DNA from: an uncultured Spirochaetaceae bacterium
Lineage (GTDB): Bacteria > Spirochaetota > Spirochaetia > Treponematales > Treponemataceae
Direction: 5' to 3'
Assembly: GCA_902772605.1 (NCBI GenBank)
Contig: CACYBG010000357.1
Coordinates: forward strand, 1 to 11,151
Length of the DNA: 11,151 nt
The notes beneath the pieces were generated by a model. It saw nothing but the letters and a program-made list of their open reading frames with translations, did no database searches and had not been told where the DNA came from. The translations under genes were made by a program, and so were the position numbers. How positions within the stretch are numbered: the stretch's first letter is position 1; the number at the start of each line of letters is the position of its first letter. Positions 5,585 to 11,151 of the stretch are shown piece by piece.

Positions 5585-7798
5585 TTACTGTACCGGAACC
5601 TTTGGCGTTTCCGCTGCCTTTGCGCTGAACTTGACGAAGAAGGATTTTATGTCCTCCCACACGCCAGAAATTCCGTCCTTGTTCTTTACGATTGAAACCG
5701 CAAGCCATACGACCAGTGAAATCAGTATGACCAGTGCAATTACCCTGCGCCATGGGAATTTCTTGTCTGCAAAGGGGTCCTTTTTCGTAAGGCTTGAATT
5801 CTTCGGTCTGACAGCCGTATTGGTCATGGTCGAGCCGAGCTTTATGTTTATCTTCACGTTTCCGTTGATTGCCCATCCAAGCGAATCCAGTATGGGTGCT
5901 ATGTTCCTCTGCCTGAGCTTGGACCATGCTATTATGACCGACGGAAGCGAAATCAGCAGTATTATGCCTGCAATGCCGAGCGGAATCCATTTTCCCAATC
6001 CGAAGAACGCCTCCATGAGCCCGCCGATTACGGTTGCGATTCCCGTAAATGCAACGGAAAGTGCCGCAATGGTTCCTATGTCGATTTTCTTTGCACCCGC
6101 AGCCGCATTTGCTGCAGCCTGTTCAGGATTTTCCACTGCAACGGACATCTTTTCGGTAACCTTTGATTCTGCGCTTGAAGCCATCTTGGAGACCTTTTCC
6201 TGAATCAGCTTTACGAGCTTTTTGTATGGACTCCAGAACGCCTGCCTTATGCTGATTGGGTTCTCCATGATTTTGGTGATTGTCGCATCCCAGTCGCCTC
6301 CGTTCCTGTCGTAGAAAAGGCCGTTCCTTCCGACCATCAGGTTTTCGCTTTTCCCGGCTGAAATCATGGCGGCTATGGACATCTTTTCGCCGGTCGATTT
6401 TTTCGTACAGTCGCAGAACAGCAGGTAGCACTGTGAAAGCGGAGACATGTTTGCAAGCTTTGCCGCATCGGTGACCTTGAAGCACAGTTCGCACGAATGT
6501 CCGTCGATGTAAAGCGTTCCGCACTGGAATACGGCCGGCGTTTCCGGGGCGTAGAATTCCTCGAACGAAACGAAGTTCTTGAGCAGCCTGAGGAAATCCC
6601 TTCGTATGAGCAGCATCTTCTTGAGGTCCAGCGTTGCAAGGGCAATCGGAGGATGCCTTTCCTCTTCATCAAGTGCGTGGCCTATTATCTGTTCTGCATC
6701 GGATGCAAGTATTTCCGCCACGCGGTCCATCGAAAGTCCTGAAGCTGAGTTTTCCGGCTTTGCACCGTACCAAGCCATGTATGGAGCGAAGTCCGTGCAG
6801 ATTTTCTTCCAATCGGCCTCCGTCAGTTCGGTTTTCTGCGCATCGAATACGTTTGCAACGGCATTTGCCCGGAAACTTTCGATTCTTTCCGCCCATGCCG
6901 GGTTTATGGAGTCGGTGAGGGGAAGAACCCTTTCCGAATTGATTTCCGCCAGGGGAAGCTTTTCGAGCCTTTCTCGGGAAAGTCCGTCATCCAATGAGGA
7001 AAGCTCCTTTGCGTGAAGGTTTGATGAAAGTTCCCTTGAGTATGAATTTACGCTGCACCTCAGGAAAAAGTCGTCTATCTTGTCCTTGACCGCCATGTAG
7101 GAAGCCGCAGCCGAATCGGTGGCAAGCCCCATGAAGAAGATTCCGGGAGCGTCTTTCTGAGCCAGATTCCTCCATTCCTGTATTGACCTGAGGTCGCTGA
7201 AGAAATTCGTAAACTGTTTTCTGCTTATTCCCTTTGAACCGGAAATGTCGTCTGCACCGCCCGTGGCAGAAATTATTTCCTCTGCAGTCCTTGAGGCGTT
7301 TTCGTCCTTCAATGCCTGCGGTGGAAGGATTCCGTCACCGTTGTACACGGAAGGGGAGAAGAGCTTTTCGTTCGTTGAAACGTCTTCGAGCGTGAGTTCC
7401 CCGGATTCCTCTTTTCCCAGTATTCTGAGTATGGATTCTGCAGATTCGGAAGGCGAATGTCCGCATGCAAACGGTTCGTCGGACAGTGCGTCTAAAGGCA
7501 GCGTGTCTCCGCTTTCCATTATGATTTCTGGTTTCTTGAAATGTTTCCTTATGAACCTGCATGCATCAAGGATTTCAGGGACCCTTACGCGCCCGTCTCC
7601 GTCAAGATCCAGGGCTGAAAGGGTGTCTTCGCTGAATTCGAGTCCGCTTACCGGACATGACAGGGCCACCCAAAGCTTAGGGTCCAGTTTATCCAGTTCA
7701 AGTATGTCGTCTATGGACTGAATCTGAAGCTGCATCAGTCCGCTGTTCTGTACGAAATGCCAGACGTGGCCGTTCTTTTTTACAGTCTTGGTTTTCAT
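5585..7798 (-). CDS. EF-hand membrane protein of unknown function (737 residues)
   Basis: I do not recognise a named function. Residues 64-75 form a textbook EF-hand calcium loop: Asp64, Asp66, Asp68, Gly69, Val71 and Glu75 occupy positions 1, 3, 5, 6, 8 and 12. A second, degenerate loop with NGDG lies near 151-162 and lacks the acidic first and twelfth residues. A long soluble region of about 560 residues follows, ending in an Ala-rich linker (560-570). Three hydrophobic segments then appear near 574-600, 604-625 and 685-704, and a short Lys-rich C-terminus. No signal peptide is present, so the large N-terminal part is probably cytoplasmic. The start at 7798 has GGAG about 6 nt upstream; an ATG four codons earlier (7810) has no ribosome-binding site. 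The gene follows rdgB after 31 bp and is probably in its operon. A calcium-responsive membrane role would be inference only. Confidence 0.85.
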   Translation of the reverse strand: MKTKTVKKNGHVWHFVQNSGLMQLQIQSIDDILELDKLDPKLWVALSCPVSGLEFSEDTLSALDLDGDGRVRVPEILDACRFIRKHFKKPEIIMESGDTLPLDALSDEPFACGHSPSESAESILRILGKEESGELTLEDVSTNEKLFSPSVYNGDGILPPQALKDENASRTAEEIISATGGADDISGSKGISRKQFTNFFSDLRSIQEWRNLAQKDAPGIFFMGLATDSAAASYMAVKDKIDDFFLRCSVNSYSRELSSNLHAKELSSLDDGLSRERLEKLPLAEINSERVLPLTDSINPAWAERIESFRANAVANVFDAQKTELTEADWKKICTDFAPYMAWYGAKPENSASGLSMDRVAEILASDAEQIIGHALDEEERHPPIALATLDLKKMLLIRRDFLRLLKNFVSFEEFYAPETPAVFQCGTLYIDGHSCELCFKVTDAAKLANMSPLSQCYLLFCDCTKKSTGEKMSIAAMISAGKSENLMVGRNGLFYDRNGGDWDATITKIMENPISIRQAFWSPYKKLVKLIQEKVSKMASSAESKVTEKMSVAVENPEQAAANAAAGAKKIDIGTIAALSVAFTGIATVIGGLMEAFFGLGKWIPLGIAGIILLISLPSVIIAWSKLRQRNIAPILDSLGWAINGNVKINIKLGSTMTNTAVRPKNSSLTKKDPFADKKFPWRRVIALVILISLVVWLAVSIVKNKDGISGVWEDIKSFFVKFSAKAAETPKVPVQ

Positions 7799-7829
7799 AG
7801 CCTTCTCCATAAAACCGATCCGAAGCGAA

Positions 7830-8504
7830 CTAAAGGCAAAGCTGGGAAACGATGGTCTTCATTATTTTTGCGGCCTTTCCCCTGTGGCTTATTGCGTTCT
7901 TTTCTTCCGGACTTATCTCTGCGGAAGTCTTGCCGTACTGAGGCAGATAGAAGAGCGGATCGTATCCGAATCCGTTTTCACCCCTCTGATCCGCCGCATT
8001 TTCTATTATCGTGCCTTCCATGGTTTCCTGGCTTACGTATATGCGTCCGGGCCCCATGTAAAGGACCATTGCACAGATGTACCTTGCACTCCTTGGACCG
8101 TTTGGAAAAAGTCCGCTCTTTGAATCGGGCTTGAAGTCCTTTCCGGATGCGATTGCCTCGTTGAGCTGCGAAATCAGGAATTCGTTCTGTTCCGACTGTG
8201 GAATCTTTGATCCGTCCGGTTTACCCTGCATGAACTGCGGGCCTGCATATCTTGAGGAATAGATTCCCGGAGCTCCGTCCAGTGCATCTACGCAAATTCC
8301 GGAATCATCTGCAAGCACCGGACATCCGACGACATCATAAAGGGCCTTTGCCTTGATTATGCTGTTTTCGTAAAAACTGCCGCCGGTTTCGTCCGGGTCG
8401 AAATCTATCCCTTCATCCCTGGGGATGACTATCGTATGTTCGGGAAACAGCTCAGCCATTTCCCTCTTCTTGTTCAGGTTTCCGCTTGCCAAATAAATTT
8501 TCAT
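7830..8504 (-). CDS. rdgB: RdgB/HAM1 family XTP/dITP pyrophosphatase
   Basis: A 224-residue house-cleaning nucleotide pyrophosphatase. The family hydrolyses non-canonical purine triphosphates (dITP, XTP, ITP) to the monophosphate and pyrophosphate, keeping deaminated purines out of DNA and RNA. Family motifs appear in order: LASGNLNKK (5-13), DETGGSFYENSIIKAKAL (38-55), ADDSG (65-69, with the catalytic Asp), APGIYSSRYAG (78-88), GFGYDPLF (178-185) and SHRGKAA (206-212). Residues 90-135 carry a slightly longer loop than in E. coli. I chose the ATG at 8504 because MKIYLASGN matches the usual N-terminus; an ATG three codons upstream (8513) is possible, and neither has a strong ribosome-binding site. 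The first 53 bp overlap the end of the sigma-like gene, which suggests translational coupling. Its role fits with the purine deaminase upstream on the same strand. Confidence 0.93.
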   Translation of the reverse strand: MKIYLASGNLNKKREMAELFPEHTIVIPRDEGIDFDPDETGGSFYENSIIKAKALYDVVGCPVLADDSGICVDALDGAPGIYSSRYAGPQFMQGKPDGSKIPQSEQNEFLISQLNEAIASGKDFKPDSKSGLFPNGPRSARYICAMVLYMGPGRIYVSQETMEGTIIENAADQRGENGFGYDPLFYLPQYGKTSAEISPEEKNAISHRGKAAKIMKTIVSQLCL

Positions 8505-9465
8505 GCTTTCCATAATAACTTTTTAGAGAGATGTTGTCCATATTCTTTGCGGCAAGCTTGATTACATACCTCACGTGTCGGTCGGACATGCCCAGAAGTT
8601 TTCCGACGGTGACGTTTGACGGTACCCTGAGGCTTTCGGACTTGAGCTGCCTGTTCTTGTTCTTCCAGGCTTCATCGGCCCTGTCTATTTTTTCGATGAG
8701 CATCCTTTCTGCATCGGAATCCCTGTCGGAGCCTTCCATTTCGGCAAGGTACTTTCTTTTATAGAAGAAAAAGTTGTCGCGAGACTTTTCAAGCGTCGTT
8801 ATCCTGTCGTTCTTGGAGTCCATGCTTTCCTTCGCCTCTTCTACGAGCCTTTCCACTTCCTGGACGCTTTTTCCGCATGCAGCCGCCGATTTTTCAATCA
8901 TCTTCCGGCCTATGGCCTTACAGCTTTTAAGTGCAAGTATCAGGCAGGCTTCCTTCCTGAGCTTTTCATCCCTGGAGTCTTCTAAACTTTCAGTCCTAAG
9001 TTTCCTTCCGCGGGAGTAGGAGTAGCTTGCATCCTGTTTCCCCGGACCTGAAAGGAGTTTCGTTACTGCCGGAATCTCGGAACCGCTTATTTCCATTACT
9101 GCAGATTCCTCCATTTCCTGATAGGAACATACGGATTCCTCGTAGGTCATGTCCTGAAGCATTTCCAGGCTCTTTTCCTCGTACTGGCTTTTCTGCTGAA
9201 TCTTCAGCCATGCCATCAGGGCGTTGTTTATGTTCACGTAAAGGTAAGACGTAAACGGACCCTGAGTCGGATCGTAAACCCTGAATACCTGCTTGGACCT
9301 TTCGTAATAGAACAGCATGAAGTCGTGCAGCCTGTCCCCGTGGAGCTTTTTAAGGCCGAACCAGTTCTTGTTCCTGTAAACCGTTTCCATGATCTGAAGG
9401 GCGGCCCTATCCACCGAAACCTTTCCCTTTACGACCATATCCGCTAACTTTTCTAAATTTTTCAT
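8452..9465 (-). CDS. Sigma-70-like regulatory protein
   Basis: A 337-residue cytoplasmic protein that looks like a divergent sigma factor. Residues 45-90 resemble sigma region 2: DRLHDFMLFYYERSK, then VYDPTQGPFTSYL and the helix YVNINNALMAWLK. This is the usual 'YDP..G.F.SYL...I.N....W' layout. Near the C-terminus VTVGKLLGMSDRHVRYVIKLA (286-304) fits a region-4-type helix-turn-helix. The 180 residues between are mostly charged helix with coiled-coil character. They are far longer than the linker of ECF sigma factors and contain no obvious region 3. The start at 9465 has AGGGGG about 6 nt upstream; an open extension to a TTG at 9504 lacks a ribosome-binding site. Its 3' end overlaps rdgB by 53 bp. 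It could be a real alternative sigma factor or a sigma-derived protein that no longer binds RNA polymerase. Target promoters are unknown. Confidence 0.75.
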   Translation of the reverse strand: MKNLEKLADMVVKGKVSVDRAALQIMETVYRNKNWFGLKKLHGDRLHDFMLFYYERSKQVFRVYDPTQGPFTSYLYVNINNALMAWLKIQQKSQYEEKSLEMLQDMTYEESVCSYQEMEESAVMEISGSEIPAVTKLLSGPGKQDASYSYSRGRKLRTESLEDSRDEKLRKEACLILALKSCKAIGRKMIEKSAAACGKSVQEVERLVEEAKESMDSKNDRITTLEKSRDNFFFYKRKYLAEMEGSDRDSDAERMLIEKIDRADEAWKNKNRQLKSESLRVPSNVTVGKLLGMSDRHVRYVIKLAAKNMDNISLKSYYGKHENLFGKRKPEQEEGNG

Positions 9466-9507
9466 GATTTCCCCCTGCAGGTCCATTAGCAATTTCCATG
9501 CCAAAAA

Positions 9508-9570
9508 ATCTTACCAGGTCTGGGGTGAATCCAGACATTTTGGGGGATGAAAACGGTAACATCTTACCAG
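9508..9570 (-). repeat. Direct repeat CTGGTAAGAT x2 upstream of the sigma-like gene
   Basis: The 10-mer CTGGTAAGAT (- strand) occurs at 9570-9561 and again at 9517-9508, with start points 53 bp apart, about five helical turns. Each copy contains TGGTAAGAT, which resembles an extended -10 box (4 of 6 to TATAAT), but no good -35 lies upstream of either. One copy is part of a small hairpin (GGTAA/TTACC, 9555-9568). The other lies between a GTCTGG/CCAGAC hairpin (9518-9536) and a run of six T. The pair could be protein-binding sites or alternative pairing partners in the leader. Confidence 0.3.
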
Positions 9571-9584
9571 TTTTTGCCTGTGAA

Positions 9585-9609
9585 AAGAAAAATCCAACTT
9601 ATCGGTTGG
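9585..9609 (-). terminator. Probable terminator of the deaminase gene
   Basis: On the - strand CCAAC (9609-9605) and GTTGG (9598-9594) form a 5-bp stem around a 6-nt loop, followed by ATTTTTCTTTTC. The stem is short but the T-rich tract is good, and it lies about 90 nt after the deaminase stop codon. It would separate the deaminase from the sigma-like gene. Confidence 0.4.
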
Positions 9610-9657
9610 TTAGGCGGTTAGGAAAAGTTAGTTTTTTAAATGATTTTGCCAGTGCGA

Positions 9658-9697
9658 GGAAACGCCGACCGATGCTTCCGTATTAATCGGCGGTTCC
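9658..9697. repeat. 11-bp inverted repeat directly after the deaminase stop codon
   Basis: GGAAACGCCGA (9658-9668) and TCGGCGGTTCC (9687-9697) form an 11-bp stem with a single mismatch and an 18-nt loop. It abuts the stop codon (9698-9700) of the deaminase. On the - strand no T-run follows, so it is not a standard terminator. It may protect the mRNA 3' end from exonucleases. On the + strand a T-rich stretch (9701-9710) follows, but no + strand gene precedes it. Confidence 0.45.
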
Positions 9698-10753
9698 CTA
9701 GTTTTCTTCTGCAGGTTCCTTGGGATGGTCTTCGAACCATTTGTTCCAGACTTCATTCACCCTGTCGCAGTATGACTTCTTCTCTTCGTCGGATATGAAT
9801 GCGGCGTTGAATCCGTTCATCACTATGCGCTTTATGTCCTTGAGCTTCAGATCCATCTTGCTGTATGCATTCCAGTATTCGTCTATGAGGCTGACCTTGA
9901 AGAATGTCGGGTCGTCCGTGTTGAGCGTTACGTTGCATCCCGCCTTGTAGAGCTTCTTGAACGGATGGTCCTTGATTTTCGAAACGTAATGCTTCGTGAA
10001 TATGTTGCTGGTAGGGCTGACTTCAAGCGGAAACCTTGATTCGGAAAGCTCCTTCATGAACGGTTCGTCGTAGGCCGCAGAAATTCCGTGTCCGATGCGT
10101 TCAACCTCAAGCAGATTGATGCAATCCTTCATGGACCAGCTGTCAACGGTTTCTCCTGCATGTGCGACCCTGTGAAGGCCTGCTTCCTTTGCCCTCTGGA
10201 ATACCGGTGCGTAATCCCTTGCAGGACCCTTTGCCTCATCTCCTCCGAGACCGATTCCGATGATGTCGGGATTGTTTTCCTTCAGGACCAGATCCAGATT
10301 GTGCTGTGCGTTTTCAAGTCCGAACGTGCGGCTTACGTCAACTATTATCCTTACGGTTGCGCCGTACTTTTCCTTTGCACGCTTAATTGCTGCGGACATC
10401 CTCTGAGTCAGGTCGTGGAAGTCGAAACCGTTTTTCATGAGGGAAGTGGGAGAAAAGAAAGTCTCTACATATACTATGTTGTTTTCGCTTATGTATTTTC
10501 CGAAATCAGAGAAATAGCATTCGCTGTCGTCGGGATTTACGAAAAAGTTCTGTATCTTGATGAAGGAGTCCAGGAATCCGGGAAGGTCTGAATATTTCCA
10601 CAGGGAATCCAGCTCTTCATCCGGCATGTCCGTACCGAATTTCCTTTTATAGAGTTTCCTGATGCTGTCGTTACTTATGACGGCCTCTCCATGGAGATGC
10701 AATTCTGCCTTTGGAACCGCCTTCAATAGACTGTAAAAATCCTTCTTGTTCAT
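9698..10753 (-). CDS. Adenosine/adenine deaminase family protein
   Basis: A 351-residue zinc-dependent deaminase of the adenosine deaminase superfamily, near the normal 330-360 length. Metal ligands and catalytic residues are all present: His19 and His21 in ELHLHGE, His198 and Glu201 in HAGE, His222 in IGHG and Asp280-Asp281 in NTDDP. The GLGGDE block (168-173) matches the substrate-loop motif GxxLxGDE. The enzyme should convert adenosine (or adenine) to inosine (or hypoxanthine) plus ammonia in purine salvage. Position 23, which is Asp in classical adenosine deaminases, is Glu here, as in many adenine and other deaminases, so the substrate is uncertain. I chose the ATG at 10753 because GGAAG lies 5 nt upstream; an open extension to a TTG at 10792 adds a hydrophobic stretch unlike the family. 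A CAGGG/CCCTG hairpin (10768-10780) sits 4 nt before the ribosome-binding site. Confidence 0.88.
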   Translation of the reverse strand: MNKKDFYSLLKAVPKAELHLHGEAVISNDSIRKLYKRKFGTDMPDEELDSLWKYSDLPGFLDSFIKIQNFFVNPDDSECYFSDFGKYISENNIVYVETFFSPTSLMKNGFDFHDLTQRMSAAIKRAKEKYGATVRIIVDVSRTFGLENAQHNLDLVLKENNPDIIGIGLGGDEAKGPARDYAPVFQRAKEAGLHRVAHAGETVDSWSMKDCINLLEVERIGHGISAAYDEPFMKELSESRFPLEVSPTSNIFTKHYVSKIKDHPFKKLYKAGCNVTLNTDDPTFFKVSLIDEYWNAYSKMDLKLKDIKRIVMNGFNAAFISDEEKKSYCDRVNEVWNKWFEDHPKEPAEEN

Positions 10754-10833
10754 AGCTACTTCCACTACAGGGCATCCCTGAAAAAAAAGCAACGTGCAGA
10801 TTTTCAGAATGCCGTCGAGCCTTAAGTCATCCG

Positions 10834-10872
10834 GAGATCACTGATTGATGCGGAAAGCGTTAATCAGCGGTG
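10834..10872 (+). ncRNA. Long hairpin that pairs best as + strand RNA
   Basis: CTGATTGATGC (10841-10851) and GCGTTAATCAG (10857-10867) form an 11-bp stem around a GGAAA loop. Two of its pairs are G-U on the + strand and would be A-C mismatches on the - strand. Three further pairs fit outside an A-C mismatch. The bias suggests any selected RNA is made from the + strand, antisense to the deaminase leader, but I see no promoter for it. It overlaps the short - strand ORF. Confidence 0.25.
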
Positions 10873-10900
10873 CAATGCCGTAAGACTGCGCATTTTTCAT
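10838..10900 (-). CDS. Possible 20-residue leader ORF upstream of the deaminase
   Basis: The - strand reads MKNAQSYGIAPLINAFRINQ then stop. GGGTGA lies about 7 nt before the ATG and could serve as a ribosome-binding site. The frame is open upstream for about 35 more codons, to near 11005, without a better start. So it could instead be the tail of a decayed gene. An open stretch this short is expected by chance fairly often. I know no homologue. Confidence 0.15.
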   Translation of the reverse strand: MKNAQSYGIAPLINAFRINQ

Positions 10901-10995
10901 GTTCAAGTCACCCATAAGGCTAAGCCGTTCATGTGCAACTTCTGAAACGCCTTTAAAACGTAAGTTCCAAAGGGCTACCGTTATTGATTATCGGC

Positions 10996-11012
10996 AGAAT
11001 TCGTCGAATTCT
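10996..11012. promoter_or_regulatory. Perfect 17-bp palindrome, candidate operator
   Basis: AGAATTCG-T-CGAATTCT has perfect 8-bp arms around a single central base. The one-base centre rules out a full RNA hairpin, so it points to a dimeric DNA-binding protein. It lies 12 bp upstream of the candidate + strand -35 region and about 70 bp downstream of the candidate - strand start site. No regulator can be named. Confidence 0.45.
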
Positions 11013-11023
11013 TGAGACCAAGG

Positions 11024-11053
11024 TTTTTAGATTGAACCGTTTTCTGTTAAAAT
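11024..11053 (+). promoter_or_regulatory. Candidate extended -10 promoter reading out of the window
   Basis: TGTTAAAAT (11045-11053) contains an extended TG and a -10 box 5 of 6 to consensus (TAAAAT). The -35 region (TTTTTA, 11024-11029) is weak. Transcription would start near 11060 and run beyond the window end. No ORF starts before 11151, so the gene or RNA it drives cannot be seen here. Confidence 0.4.
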
Positions 11054-11086
11054 AGGCTTAATGCGTTGAATGTTCGTTCGGAATGG

Positions 11087-11116
11087 ATTATCATCAATTG
11101 TAAAAATTTGATTCAA
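11087..11116 (-). promoter_or_regulatory. Candidate promoter for the deaminase transcript
   Basis: On the - strand TTGAAT (11116-11111, 4 of 6) and GATAAT (11092-11087, 5 of 6) are separated by 18 nt. Start would be near 11080, giving a leader of about 325 nt before the deaminase. That leader would span the palindrome, the short ORF and the hairpins. A nearer promoter is not evident but cannot be excluded. Confidence 0.3.
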
Positions 11117-11151
11117 TTTCATTTTTGTCGCACATAGGCATGCAATAATAA

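Noticed and set aside
5460..6203. A 247-codon open frame on the + strand opposite the EF-hand gene
   Set aside because: The - strand frame has an EF-hand, membrane segments and a good ribosome-binding site. The + strand reading is a low-complexity shadow created by codon bias.
10088..10591. A 167-codon open frame on the + strand opposite the deaminase
   Set aside because: The deaminase frame contains every catalytic motif; this Cys/Val-rich frame is its antisense shadow.
1..11151. A defence island, phage region, insertion sequence or CRISPR array
   Set aside because: No transposase, integrase, nuclease, repeat-spacer pattern or target-site duplication was found. The genes look like core metabolism and envelope functions.

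Overview
The window looks like chromosomal DNA from a spirochaete, most likely a gut or rumen Treponema. The reasons are the mix of families (a long protein resembling a treponemal family of unknown function, a gut-type GH130 phosphorylase, a treponeme-type adenosine deaminase family protein), moderate GC and compact gene spacing. This is inference from protein and DNA style; no 16S or marker gene is present. Seven convincing protein genes and one short speculative ORF are described. There is no tRNA, rRNA, insertion sequence, phage gene or CRISPR array.

Layout. Positions 1-261 are upstream DNA with one candidate promoter. Three + strand genes follow: a 575-residue cytoplasmic protein of unknown function (262-1989), a PgeF/YfiH peptidoglycan-editing protein (2146-2952) and a GH130 mannoside phosphorylase (3151-4338). 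The gap after the first gene carries a 12-bp-stemmed, three-way-junction-like RNA fold followed by an intrinsic terminator. The phosphorylase has its own extended -10 promoter and ends in a strong hairpin terminator.

From 4459 onward all genes are on the - strand, converging on the first block. In transcription order these are an adenosine/adenine deaminase family protein (10753-9698), a sigma-70-like regulator (9465-8452), an RdgB/HAM1 house-cleaning nucleotide pyrophosphatase (8504-7830), a 737-residue EF-hand membrane protein of unknown function (7798-5585) and a DUF368/PopT undecaprenyl-phosphate transporter (5427-4459). The regulator and rdgB overlap by 53 bp and the EF-hand gene follows rdgB by 31 bp, so these three are probably co-transcribed. 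The 230-bp gap behind the deaminase holds hairpins and a 10-bp direct repeat.

The final 398 bases (10754-11151) contain no convincing gene. They look like a divergent regulatory region with a candidate promoter on each strand, a perfect 17-bp palindrome between them, a long hairpin that pairs better as a + strand RNA, and a very short possible leader ORF.

Functionally the window combines envelope upkeep (PgeF, PopT), nucleotide salvage and pool cleaning (deaminase, RdgB) and mannan-oligosaccharide use (GH130). Three proteins lack a known role. I see no defence island or obviously new multi-gene system. The best leads are the sigma-like/rdgB/EF-hand unit and the structured non-coding elements.
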